From positions 25,114,635 through 25,178,634 of the forward strand of contig NC_065921.1 in assembly GCF_024586455.1 (NCBI RefSeq): a stretch of DNA of 64,000 nt. The letters are read 5' to 3'. Of the stretch, positions 35,958 through 45,920 are shown one piece after another (position 1 is the stretch's first letter; the number at the start of each line of letters is the position of its first letter). The notes under the pieces were generated by a model. It was given only the letters and a program-made list of their open reading frames with translations, was not told the origin of the DNA and searched no databases. The position numbers and the translations under genes are program-made. The DNA is from Bactrocera neohumeralis (taxonomy: Eukaryota; Arthropoda; Insecta; Diptera; Tephritidae).

Positions 35958-36098
35958 CTTTTCGTTGCGCGTTAAAAATTCCCAAATCGGTATCGCCGAG
36001 CCGCAACACATTTGCATGGAAACGCTTAAGATGAGGCATGTTGCAATTACTTTCGCTGCAGCGCGCTTGTTGTTGTTGTTGTTGTTAAGGTTCGCCAT
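35958..36098 (-). CDS. Secreted protein of unknown family, exon 1 of 3 (signal-peptide exon)
   Basis: It starts at ATG 36,098-36,096, the only in-frame ATG ahead of the signal peptide, in a good context (ACAACAATGG). The frame stays open further upstream but has no earlier ATG. The exon encodes 47 residues: MANL, an Asn run made by a CAA/GTT-type repeat, KRAAAK, then a hydrophobic core VIATCLILSVSMQMCC and a plausible cleavage after GSA, before IPIWEFLTRNEK. It ends on a codon boundary before GTAAGCC. Joined to the exons at 6,998-7,187 and 2,086-2,747 it gives about 330 residues, secreted, with one predicted disulfide. The gene spans 34 kb because intron 1 is 28.8 kb. I do not recognise the family. 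The Asn-run length probably varies between individuals. Confidence 0.8.
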
Positions 36099-37082
36099 TG
36101 TTGTTGTCACGTCGCTATGCTGCTTGCCTTTAAGTGTGTGTGTGTAGGTATTTTTATTTTTTAATTTATTTTCGTGTTTTTTCGCGTTGGTTGCCAATAA
36201 ATAATGTCAAAAAGCGCAACTTTCAAAAAAAGGGCGTTTCAAAAAAAAAAATCACTTGAGTTGTATAACACCGAAAAGCAGATGCGACAAAGCGCTGTTT
36301 TGATTGCTTTATGTTTTTACTTTTATTTTTTTTTTCTTTAATTTATTTTTGTTTTTAAATTTATTTTTATTTTTCAAATTTATTTTTAAATTTTTAAATT
36401 TTATTTTCTTTAATTTAATTTTATTTTCTAAATTTTATTTATTTTTTATTATTTTTTTTTTCAATAAATTTTTGTTTTTTTTTTGAATTTCAAATTTTTT
36501 TTCCAATTCAATTTTATTATTTTCCGCTTTGCGCCCGCATTCGCACAATTTCACTGCAATGCGCGCTTGACTTTCTTTTTCAGCGGCCTGTGCGCGCTCG
36601 TTCGTACGCTCGATTTGCTGCGCTGCGCTGGTGTTTGCTGGCGCTTCGCCACTCCGCTTAGCTGCTTGCACAATCGCTTGAAGCGTTATATCCGGCGCGC
36701 ATCTAATATGTACACCTTTGTGGATGAGACGTCGGCGTACACGCGTTCAGCGGCGTGAGTTCAACGTATAACGATTGAAATGCGCAAGGTTTGACCTCTG
36801 CGCACGACTGGACCGACTGTTGATTGGCCTCTCTAAGCGCCCAGTTCCGTCTTGCGAAACACTTTCTACGGTTTTCTTTTCTTTTCGCTTGATTTTGCTC
36901 AGCTTCACTCCTCCCCAACGCGACGACTGCAAATCGATTTCGACGCTTTTAACTGTGGTGAAGAAGACTCAGCGAAGACGCTTTGTGGACGCTTGTAGAC
37001 ACGATAGACAAGTTGTGTAGGAAATTGTGTGAAGAAAAAAACGCACAAAACGTTCCAAAAATAACAAGAAAGTGACGTAAAT
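36099..37082. promoter_or_regulatory. Probable promoter/leader region between exon 1 and the plus-strand candidate exon
   Basis: The near part (36,099-36,300) is likely 5' UTR of the minus-strand gene. 36,304-36,520 is almost pure T with some A on the plus strand, hence A-rich in the minus-strand direction. From about 36,520 the DNA turns GC-richer, with many GCGC and CGCTG words, as is common around fly promoters. I found no convincing TATA box or initiator on the minus strand. Confidence 0.45.
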
Positions 37083-37108
37083 ATGCTGAAACTGTGCGTT
37101 GTCGTTAG
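37083..37108 (+). CDS. Candidate first coding exon with signal-peptide start
   Basis: ATG at 37,083 in a fly-like context (CGTAAATATG) opens MLKLCVVV and runs straight into a consensus donor GTAAGTCG at 37,109, in phase 2. Very short first exons encoding the start of a signal peptide are usual for fly secreted and cuticle proteins. A 100-base leader-like stretch precedes it inside the GC-richer block. I could not find a matching second exon downstream in the window, so it may be a chance hit or part of a non-coding transcript. Confidence 0.2.
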
Positions 37109-38250
37109 GTAAGTCGTCGCTGCTTTGTGTCGTTTAACGGTTTCGCTATTTCAGATATTTCAAAAGTGTTCAAGCAAATTTGTATTGATTTTGTTTTCAA
37201 AGTTGTTTTTGTAATTTACACTTTTTTCGCACCAAAATCGTCGAATTAAACTTTGCGCTTTACAAGTTTGGATATATACACACACACAAACATATGCCGT
37301 GTGCGCTTCCGTTATGAGTTTGATCAAAGTCGCTTTTCCGTTTCAATAAATTTACTTTCCACCACTTTTCTATGCAACAAACATGCAATATTTGTTAACT
37401 ACAGTTTTTTTCATTAAAAAAAACACAAAAATTATTTTTTGCTTTTCTGGGGGCGTCAAGTACACAGCACTTTCTGCTTCGACACGTCTGTAGACTCGTT
37501 TTGAAATGCGGTCTCTCGCGCCGCAACGCAGGCATTTATACTTTAAGCGCTGTCGCTGACGTTTGGTAAGCTCAACGTGTGAGGCGCATGTGAAAGAGCA
37601 GCTGGCAAGAGAACACACTTGGTGGAAACTCGTCGCAAGCACGGCTGGCGCACAAACAACGAAACAGACTACTAGTAGCTTCCAAAATCACACAGTCAGA
37701 CAGAGTAGTTGTCAGTTAAAACACACATGTATGTGTGCGTGTGTGTAAATATGTGTGCAGTTTGGTATGCGGAGAACATCATCGGCTCGCTAGTTCCCGA
37801 TCTAGTGAGTCAGCAGTCGCCAGTAGGCGCTCATCACTTGCCATTACGAGAGAGCAACTAAGCCGGGCATAGTTGTTAGTTGGCATGAGTGGCTGGTGGC
37901 GCTGCAGTAAGACTAAAAACAAAAACGGGGAGTGGGCAAAGGCAGCAAGTTGCGCTCATCCACTTTGGCTGGAATGCCTGTTGCTGTTTACTCGCTGCAA
38001 TTGTTCCCGCTGCGTTGGGCGTTGCATGGTGGCGGCGGGTTGGTGGCGCATGTTGCAACGCGGCATGCTAGACGAAAAAGTCGTTCAACTTCACCGAGAC
38101 CTTAGTCACATTTTTATACTTGTTGAGTGACGTTGCAGTTTGTTGTTGTTGTTTTTGTTGTTGCATTTCAATAGCAACGAGTAAACGTTGACATTCTAGG
38201 TGACTGCATTGACGGCGGCGACGCGATGATCGATGCGCGGCTTCGACATG
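37109..38250. promoter_or_regulatory. GC-richer block, possible promoter or enhancer
   Basis: A contrast in composition to everything around it. It contains an initiator-like TCAGTT at 37,712, GT microsatellite (37,725-37,750), CGC-rich words and a GTT/TTG repeat (38,135-38,165). The open frames overlap on both strands and look compositional. It is probably the regulatory region of the minus-strand gene or of a divergent transcript. Confidence 0.35.
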
Positions 38251-38589
38251 CAAAAAATTAATTAATAAAAATTTGAAATCGAATTGAAGAACACAATGTT
38301 ATGCAAATTAATAAATGTTTTTTGGCGTAAAAAAACCCAATTTTCTCTCATTAACATAACAAAGGCAGGTATTAAAAAAGGCTTATAAAGTAAGAAGTGC
38401 AATACGAAAAAAAATAAAAAAAGGCAAATTGCAAATAAAACAGTAAGAAAAAATTGAAAATGAAACAAAAAAAGAAAATAATAATAAAACAAAAATGCAA
38501 AAACGTAAAATATGTAATTTTTAATAAGAATCAAAAAAGGTGAAATAAAGTAAATTTACATCGAAATTAAAAAAAAAAAACTAAAAATC
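38251..38589. repeat. A-rich low-complexity tract
   Basis: The plus strand is dominated by A (AAAAAAAATAAAAAAAGG and similar), mirroring the T-rich tract at 36,304-36,520 on the other side of the GC-richer block. No coding potential. Confidence 0.5.
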
Positions 38590-38739
38590 ATAAAAAAAGT
38601 AAGGAAGTGCTAAGTTCGAGTATAACCGAAAATGTCATACTCTTGTAACAACTAGGATTAAGCCAGGGAAGTACTTTTAAGTACATAAGACCTGTTAGTT
38701 ATGTGGTATAAGGCGAGATTTCACCTGATTTTATTAATT

Positions 38740-38930
38740 CTAAGCACAAATATGCACCGCTTTAAGAAAAGTATGCTCTCTCGGAGATTTCAGGTCCTTC
38801 CCTACCTGGTGTTTCCAACGAAGTGGAGGTCTTCCTCTACCTCTGCTTCCGCCGACGGATACTACGTCGAATACTTTCAGAGCTGGAGTGTTTTCGTCCA
38901 ATCGGACGACATGACCTACTATGTGCAAAA
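38740..38930 (-). mobile_element. RTE LINE 3'-terminal fragment
   Basis: The minus strand reads IVGHVVRLDENTPALKVFD and GRGRPPLRWKHQVGKDL, the conserved C-terminal end of RTE-type reverse transcriptases. A worn equivalent is at 3,420-3,640. Only the extreme 3' end survives, as is typical of 5'-truncated LINE insertions. Confidence 0.7.
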
Positions 38931-38933
38931 AAT

Positions 38934-39898
38934 TGTAAGACTTTGTTTATAATTTTAAAATTCTTAATTTATTCTTCAAAATCTATGTCGTTCCGCTCAA
39001 AGTAGTCCCCCTTGTCCCCAATACATTTGCGCCAACGTTTTTTCCAATCCCCGAAACAGTTATTAAAGTCAATTTTCGGAATACTCTTCAATGCACGTTG
39101 TGATTCACGTTAATGTCTTCAATTGACTTAAAACGGTTTCCTGGGAGCAGTCGTTTGAGTTTGTTGAATAGCCAGAAGTCACATGAAGCTAAATCAGGCG
39201 AATATGGTGGTTGTGGCACGATGTTGGTACAAATTTTAGCGAAGAACTCACGAAGAATCAATGCAATATGCGACGGTGCATTATCGTGGTGCAAAAACTA
39301 AGTGGTGTCGGTCGTACTTCCCGCCTCTTTTTACGAATGACTTCGCGCAAACGGCGCATAACGGTAAAATAGTATTCCTTGTTGACAGTTTGGTCGGTCG
39401 GAAGCAATTCGGAGAGCGCCAAGCCTCGATAATCAATGAAAACTGTCAACATTCGGTTTACCTTTGCCATGATATTCGGCCGATTGATCGTCTGTCTCCG
39501 GGTCTTAAGCATAGATCCTAAACTCATCGCCAGTCATAATATGTTTCATGACATCTTGGTAGTTGAAAAACATTGCTTCACAGACGTGATTTTGGAACCA
39601 ATCGTGTTTTCATTTTTCTTAGGCCCAAATGATTTTTACTGATCCTTCCGATATTACAACGAAGCCATCAAGATCGACTTAATCGTCAATTCTCTTTTCT
39701 TTATTTTATTGACGCGTTGATCACCAGTTGATGTTGATGATCATTTTATATACTTCAGAAAGACAAGCGTATACTAAACACTGATGATTATTTTGATATG
39801 ACAGTTGACACAGATGTCACTGAAAGTCATACCAACCTAGAAAAAAATATTTCGATCAATGGGTTTTCACGCGAAATTTAAATTAAAAAGTCTTACTA
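38934..39898 (-). mobile_element. Mariner relic with recognisable terminal repeats
   Basis: The ends TTGTAAGACTTTGTTTATAA (left) and the complement of TTAAAAAGTCTTACTA (right) form imperfect inverted repeats around about 965 bases. The minus strand carries RRQTINRPNI, MLTVFIDYRGLALSELLPTD, QTVNKEYYFTVMRRLREVIR, HHDNAPSHIALILREFF (second catalytic Asp) and PPYSPDLASCDFWLF (third catalytic Asp). The N-terminal DNA-binding half is strongly worn, and frameshifts separate the blocks. Same subfamily as 21,885-22,790. Confidence 0.8.
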
Positions 39899-40499
39899 TT
39901 CTTTGCTACAGTAGTATGTGGTATAGAGCCACCTGAAAGTTCGAAAATTTTTATATTAGTTATTATGGGGGCTAAGGGAAGTATTAACTTTATTCAACCC
40001 ATTTGTAGCACACAGACATACTACTATCAGGAAACGATTCTCTCTGAATTTAAATTATAAATCTGACACATTTATTTTCTGTAAAAGTCAACTATGGATA
40101 CAGGGTAAAAATATTCGGTACCTAGGGGCTTGAAAAGTTTTTGTTGGATTTGGACAGTTTTTGGTCATAATGTGGCAAACTCTAAAGGCAAAGAGATGGA
40201 ATTTAAAATTGTTTCATATGGGAAATAGGCGTGACTGCGTCCGATTTCCCCCTTGTTCACACTGGAACATAAATATGTCAGAGAAGTGCCAAATTTGGTT
40301 CAAACTGGTCGTTCAGACCGATTGAGCGGTGTTATCATGTGATTTCATCCATTTTCCCTCTTTCGGTAAGAGTTCTTGTAATCTTTGCGTTAGGCGAATT
40401 TGGTTGTTGTACAGGGTTTCTTCGGAAGGTAATATGACTAAGTCGATTTATAAAAATTATAGAACCAATCGTTACAATTCTTTAGAAACTTTCAAAATA

Positions 40500-40990
40500 G
40501 GCTTCTTATGCGTCGATGCAGCGCAGCTAGCGCGATTTCCAAGCATTGAAAGCGTCTCGGAAGGCATACTCCTGAATAGCCTTGAAAGCCGAGGTGCATG
40601 CTGCTTGGATCCCCTCCGGAGTCCATGACTCTTCATCTGTGATTACGTTATTCAAAAATTGGGGGTCGTGTTCACACATGTTCAAATTTTCTGGGCTCTC
40701 TCCCACTCGCAGTAATTCAATTGGTCGTCTGTGAGCACATTTGGGACCATCGTCGCGCACACCTTGCGCATGTTCAAGTGCTCCGTCACAATGTCATGAA
40801 CCACAGATTTTGATAAATTAAATTAAATACACATGAGTCACATTGTCGATGTTTGTCGAAGTCGCAGGTCTCCCAGCACGGTCTTCGTCAGCGAACTCTT
40901 TCCGGCCCTTCAAAAAGGAAACACGGACAAACTCTATAGCTTTAGTGGTTTAGGAGTTATGTACATTTCTAAGAAATCCCGACCACCGAC
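40500..40990 (-). mobile_element. Internally deleted mariner relic
   Basis: The minus strand reads SVVHDIVTEHLNMRKVCATM and VPNVLTDDQ (about 40,805-40,730), then after a frameshift PNF and VITDEESW (first catalytic region). It passes immediately into TPEGIQAACTSAFKAIQEYA and FRDAFNAWKSR, which belong to the C-terminus. Everything between the first catalytic Asp and the C-terminal helices has been lost. This is a different subfamily from the 38.9 kb copy. Confidence 0.75.
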
Positions 40991-41184
40991 TTTGAGAACG
41001 ATCTTCTGAGAAAACCCGATAAAAGATTGAGGTACCCGTCTAGCCTAACGGCGCGCTCTCCCAAAGGTTCTATTCCTCACTTTTATTGCGATTGCCTTGA
41101 AACTGTGGGAAAACATTCTATTCATATAAAAAATTGCATTAAATAAAATAACAAATATTTTTTACAATTTCAAAACCCTTGCAT

Positions 41185-42240
41185 TGCCTTAACTTCGGTA
41201 GCACCCCTCACAAATAAAAAAGTTTCCATACAAGAACTTGATTTGGATTTTTCATTTACAATGGCAGTTATAGGGACCCGATTTAAAGAATTTGTTCGGA
41301 AATTACAGCCTTGGCCAAAAATCTATACCAAATTTCTTGAAGATACATTGTGACAAAAAAGTACCTGGAAATTGTAAACAAAACAGAAAATATTTAATCA
41401 TTCATCAATATTTATTTTGTCGCCTCCACATGTAATACATTTATGCCAACGATTTTACCACAGCACTTCGATGAAGTGATGAATTTTTGAGCCGCCTTTG
41501 TTTTGGCTCGTTTTTCCCCTTCATTCCAATGATTGTTGACTTGTTTGCATGTCAAACTCATAAACCAATATTTTATCGATAGTTACAATGCTCTCAATGA
41601 ATGTGAGATCGGAATTCGCTCGATCAAGCATATTCAAAGAGACCTGTTTACCGTACTCTTTTAGAAAAAAAAGAGCTTTATCGGACGAGTCGAGCAACAA
41701 CGAGTTTCATACCCAAAATACTACTAAAATCATTCGAATAGACTCATGAGAGATGTCGAGCTCTCTTGCCATCTCTCTAAAGTTTGTCCATAACGGGGAA
41801 TTTGATCAAGATTTTCGGGTGCGTTTTTGTCCCAATGTATATCATCAAATAAAAAAGTTTTCATACAACCACTCAAATCCGATCGTTCAGTTTATTATTA
41901 TTATATGCCATTGTGGTCCGATCTGGAGAATTTGCTCGGATACTTTACAGTTGTTTTAGTAATCCATATACAATTTCGTGAAGATATTTTATCATATTAA
42001 AAGTTTTCCGTACAAAACTTTACTTTTTAACGTTCAGTTTGTACGACAGCTATACGCTATAGTGGTCTTATACGGAATATTAGCACCTTTTTGGGGAGAA
42101 AGGAATATGTACAATATTTCAGACCGATATCTCATCTCAAAAAATGAGTGACCATTTCGGGTATATACGCCAATCAATGATAATATAGTATATTGTTTGA
42201 ACTCATCGCGCTGATCACGCACTTATTTACTTTATTGGGT
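41185..42240 (-). repeat. Terminal-hairpin dispersed repeat, split by a mariner
   Basis: The two flanks, 41,185-41,360 and 41,843-42,240, carry blocks of the repeat seen at 63,205 (TTCCATACAAGAACTTGAT, GATCGTTCAGTTT, GTACGACAGCTATACGCTAT). The intervening 480 bases are a mariner relic. The order and orientation of flanking blocks are consistent with one older repeat interrupted by a younger insertion. Confidence 0.5.
41365..41840 (-). mobile_element. Internally deleted mariner relic inside a dispersed repeat
   Basis: The minus strand reads FREMARELDISHESIRMIL (helix-turn-helix, about 41,780-41,725), LFFLKEYGKQVSLNMLDRAN and SDLTFIESIVTIDKILVYEF (degenerate GDETW region). MQTSQQSLEWRGK-like sequence follows. 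It then jumps to a C-terminal RWHKCITCGGDKINI block (about 41,445-41,400). The second and third catalytic Asp regions are missing. Confidence 0.75.
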
Positions 42241-42889
42241 ATTCGACGACGTTTTCTTCTGGGTTTTAAAAACTCCAAAAAATTAATATACCCGGGTATC
42301 ATTAGCACAAAAAGGCAAAAAGTTACACAATTAACTTTTGAGTGTGATTAAGATTTTTTTAAATAATAAAAGCACGTATATACGATATAAGCTCGTAATG
42401 TGTTAAAAAATTCTGATCATTTAATGAATGCGTGCAAAAAATGCGCAAAAAATCCCACTGACCGAACTGACTGACTTTTACTCCGAAAGGCTCGTTTGAC
42501 ACACACATAAAATTCCCCAAATGAAATGAAACACAACTTAGATGCCTAAATTAACATTAACCCACATTTAAATTGACTTATTTTTAAGTATGATGCTTTC
42601 AAGTTTTTTTTTCTTTTTGTAAAATACGGTGAACAAGTTATCAAGAAATCAGCATAAACAAAGCGAAAAGTAAAAGTTATCATATAATATAAAAATATAA
42701 AGCAATTAAATAAATTCAATCAATTTACCCAGCCCTAAGCGGCTTAAGATTAATTAGCATTGCATTAAAATTTTCAAATATTGTATAAAATAATGGAGAA
42801 TAAATTATAGAAGCCAACGGACTCAGATAACACTAATAATTCCTTTTCCGAATGCACTGTCAAATCACAATCGATTTTTTCTAAAAAAA
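42241..42889. other. Nothing recognised
   Basis: AT-rich DNA between a dispersed repeat and a short mariner remnant. Confidence 0.45.
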
Positions 42890-43140
42890 ACTTCAACTTA
42901 TTTTTTTTTATATTTATAATAATAATAAACCAATAAATATGTATAATTTTGGTTGACCACTTTTTTCATCAGTGTAAATCGAAATCGAAATTTTGAAATT
43001 TCCAGAACAGTAGCGAGTGAACGATTGTTGTAAACTTCACAAATTTCATTGGTGGCTCGCGTGGCATTCTTCCACTTTTTATACAAAAATTTCAAAATAT
43101 CGCGAATTTCTTCATTATTTTCACTCATTTTTGAACAGCT
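42890..43140 (-). mobile_element. Short mariner-derived remnant
   Basis: The minus strand opens MSENNEEIRDILKFLYKKWK and NATRATNEICEVYN, a mariner-like N-terminal helix-turn-helix. It then changes within one frame into unrelated text (LEISKFRFRFTLMKK) that may be the transposase C-terminus after a very large internal deletion. The frame ends at 42,898. Such a two-ended remnant would be MITE-like, but I could not confirm inverted repeats. Confidence 0.45.
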
Positions 43141-43643
43141 GTAACTTTTTTCAACTTCTCCGAATTTATTTGTTTTCGGTTAAATGATCTATTGACAAAA
43201 TACAAAAATACTTTTTCGACTACCCAATATATTAGTTGTAGTATTGCACTATATAGTAATAAAGTTAGACTAGATATATGCATGCCAAGAAAAGAACATA
43301 ATAAGACTGCTAGTGATTCAGTGTGTTTCGGTTTTCTTATGAAGACCCTACACTGATCTATTAATACGAGTAATGCCATATATTTTTCGCAAATAATTCC
43401 TTGCTGCGTTGAATATTGAGCACATACCTTGAAGAGGTGGAACAAATGCAAATGGCGCTTCTGCCTGAGGTTTAATGTACATATATTATATGTATATAGT
43501 ATATATCCTTGGAGGGATATAATATTTAAATTTAAAGTGTTATCGCCATCGTCTTTATAATAGCATAAAATAACCCCCAAAGTTTGGGTGCTTTGCTGTG
43601 GTGAATTGTAGACCTTGTTAGAATGAACCTTTAATACAGGCAT
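43125..43643 (-). CDS. Unidentified 172-codon ORF
   Basis: It opens with ATG at 43,643 (MPVLKVHSNKVYNSPQQ) and stays open for 172 codons, the longest frame in the middle region not explained by an element or a shadow. The composition is less skewed than expected for random AT-rich DNA. It has a hydrophobic segment near LLCSFLGMHISSLTLLLYSAI (about residues 110-130) and a basic C-terminus (KLKKVTAVQK). I do not recognise it. It has no visible introns or promoter, and it overlaps the start of the mariner-like remnant by four bases. It may be a chance frame or an eroded element. Confidence 0.2.
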   Translation of the reverse strand: MPVLKVHSNKVYNSPQQSTQTLGVILCYYKDDGDNTLNLNIISLQGYILYTYNICTLNLRQKRHLHLFHLFKVCAQYSTQQGIICEKYMALLVLIDQCRVFIRKPKHTESLAVLLCSFLGMHISSLTLLLYSAILQLIYWVVEKVFLYFVNRSFNRKQINSEKLKKVTAVQK

Positions 43644-43804
43644 TTTTCCAATTTTTGCTTTCTTTTAATGGAAAATTCATGTAGAAATGTCCATTTACAA
43701 ATACAGATCAACATTCAGGTATGCATTGAAAGGAGTAGTCTGATCCAAAAAAAACCGAGAATTTTAGAAAAATAACAATTTATTTCTCAACAGAATCATT
43801 TCAC
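43644..43804. other. Short spacer with a partial end of the TTAA element
   Basis: GGAGTAGTCTGATCC at about 43,732 resembles the inverted-repeat end of the element that follows; it may be an older solo end. Confidence 0.3.
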
Positions 43805-44528
43805 TTAAGGTAGTAGTCTGATAACTTATGCCTATTTTCATGACTTCTTTGGAGAGTGATTTTTTATAGGAAAATGAAATGGAATTATCTTGAATATTTA
43901 GAGTGTTTTTATTTACATATTGCAAATGTAAAAAAAAAATGTGTTTAAAAAAATTTAATACTTTATTACTATTATTATTGTCACTTAAAGTTGGAATCTC
44001 AAAAAAAAAATGCACGGGCCACCCACGTGATTTTTGGCTCTTGACGTTATCTGAAATCAAATATTCTTGATTATTCTTAATCTATAGACATGTCATTCTG
44101 GTCGGAACTACTGAAGTTAAATTTCAAGGGTAAATAACAAAATGGCAGACTTTGAAAAAAGTCCTTTTATTTTAGCAAAGAAAGGATTGTAAAATAAAAA
44201 GTTAGAGGTGAAAAAAATTCTCGTTAATACCGACGAGAACTATAAAATGTATAAAACAGCCTGTTAAAATTTGAAAGAAATCGGTTCAGTAGAAAAAAGT
44301 TAGGACCCGGGCCGACCAGAAAAACAATGTTTTGAGAAAAACGCGTTTAAAGTTCAACAACTCCGAGAGAGAGGACTCCGAGGCGCTCTAGAAACATCGT
44401 TATAACTCCCGAAATATTTCGATTTTTTGTCTGAAATTTTCACAGTATATTCTCAAGACATTGTACTTTCAAATTAAGCAAAAAAAATTTCGATTTTTTG
44501 AACCCAAGTTACCAGACTACTACCTTAA
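43805..44528 (-). mobile_element. TTAA-bordered inverted-repeat element, complete copy
   Basis: Both ends carry TTAA (43,805-43,808 and 44,525-44,528), then GGTAGTAGTCTG plus RTAACTT as a 19-base inverted repeat with one mismatch. The 716-base interior is non-coding. TTAA duplications are characteristic of piggyBac-superfamily insertion, which suggests a non-autonomous element of that type, although the tip GGTAG differs from the usual CCC start. It is shown in inverted orientation relative to its partial twin at 24,097-24,628. Confidence 0.65.
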
Positions 44529-45654
44529 ATTTTTGCCCGGCAAGTGACTTTTTGTGACATTTGGAATCAGTTAGAAGTCGTACGGGTCCAATAGGAAAAT
44601 TTTGGTGAATGACAAAGCATTTCGTAGCATTTGACAAATTTGGTCGACGTGACGACAGCGGTGTGACCCGGTCATTGTCTTGATTGAAAAGAGTTTTGCT
44701 TCTGCATTTCGGTGTTGAATCGACCCAATAATTCAGCATCAAAAAACCCTTGGACTTTTTACATGCGGTGGTAAATGCATAGAACACACCGTGTGTTCCA
44801 CAGAAGTGTTCAGTGACCTTTCACCTTCTTCGGAGCGGGCTCATACTGTTTGGGCTGCTCTTTGGTATCTGGTGTGTGTTATCTCAGCTGGAATTCGAAG
44901 TCTTTTGTCACCTTATCATACATGGTAGTCCTTTTCGGAGCATCTATTTCTAACTTATCAATCATTAAGCTGTATTCAGGCCGCAGCTTATTTAACTAGA
45001 TTCCTTCCATAATTTAGAAAATAATTTAAATTTTATATTTTTGGGACTATACTTTCTCGAGAAGGCAGGTATTTTTTTTTGTATATAAGAGACCAGCAGT
45101 TTGTTTCGTAAAATTGTAAACTATTCGTTGCTGTTTTGACCTTCAGCATTATCGAATGAGGTCGGAAGAGATTTTGCTATGAATGCAACCTAAGCTTCCA
45201 GCCATCTTTATACATTAGTTTTGCTTTCCGACTTAACTGGGTTCTTGAAACACAAAAAAGTATTCGAAATTTACTGAGAGGGAACGTTTAGTATTTTCAA
45301 TTCTACTACTTTTTTCACGAAAAACCATTTCCAAACAAGTTTAGAGTATTCTGCCGGTTTTACAGTCCCTGGCCGTATAAAAATATCGATTTTACTTGGT
45401 TATGTGGGAACAACTGTCGTCGGAACGGAAATGAAATACCTTTCGTTCAATCGATTTGAAAATTGATGCAGTCATTTGGAGTCTTATTAAACAAAATTTA
45501 ACCACGATCTCGTCAATCTACTACAAAGCACAATACACAATTGGTATAGGGTTAAGCCACAAGTTCATAGGCTTTCGTAAATTGCATGTTGTGTGGAAGA
45601 TTCTCTTCTTCATTATTGGCGTATGTGGTTGTATCTGGAAGTCTCACATCCAAA
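44529..45654. other. Unassigned stretch, possible worn element
   Basis: 44,530-45,000 has coding-like texture on the minus strand (pieces such as KLRPEYSLMIDKLEID and YDKVTKDFEFQL). It has frameshifts and no motif I can name, so it may be an old element or a dead exon. The rest is plain AT-rich DNA. Confidence 0.3.
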
Positions 45655-45920
45655 GCTCTTTCTTCTTTTCTTCGTGTTTTTTACGTGGCGGGATCCAAAC
45701 CCAGCGCACAACCCTAGGGAGGAATGTTTCGTCTTCTTACTTTAGCTCGCCTTCAAACGTATGTTTTCTGGCTACCTAGAGGATACTTAGTCTAAGACCG
45801 AGAAAGTCGTGAGCTGCTTGAACTATGTGTAAAAGAATCATTTCTGGCCGCTCCCAAATGAATGGCCTCAATTTCCTCACTTGCGTGAACTTCTACACAT
45901 GCCTCCATCCTCCGTGTGAA
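45655..45920 (-). mobile_element. RTE LINE 5' leader fragment
   Basis: The complement of 45,655-45,720 (CCTCCCTAGGGTTGTGCGCT, GGGTTTGG, CCGCCACGTAAAAAAC) matches the leader of the RTE copy at 47,920-47,970. The adjoining TTTAGCTCGCCTTCAAACG and GGATACTTAGTCTAAGACCG blocks recur at 8,555-8,630. Only untranslated leader is present. Confidence 0.55.

Larger units (their letters stand above)
38590..40430 (+). repeat. Second dispersed repeat family, interrupted by an RTE tail and a mariner
   Basis: The left part is 38,590-38,720, with AAGTGCTAAGTTCGAGTATAA and CATACTCTTGTAAC. The right part is 39,899-40,430, with TTATGGGGGCTAAGGGAAGT, ATATGGGAAATAGGCGTGAC and GTTCAAACTGGTCGTTCAG. Together they read as one fly-type dispersed repeat split by later insertions at 38,740-39,898. 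I recognise the style, not a named family, and cannot prove continuity without a consensus. Confidence 0.4.

Noticed and set aside
35853..36147. Plus-strand 114-codon ORF opposite exon 1
   Set aside because: Shadow of the signal-peptide exon; the Leu run is the Asn repeat read backwards.
36098..36197. Longer N-terminus for the secreted protein starting near 36,197
   Set aside because: The codon there is TTG, not ATG; the first in-frame ATG is at 36,098 and directly precedes the signal peptide.
36304..36486. 60-codon Phe/Leu-rich ORF
   Set aside because: Translation of a T-rich low-complexity tract.
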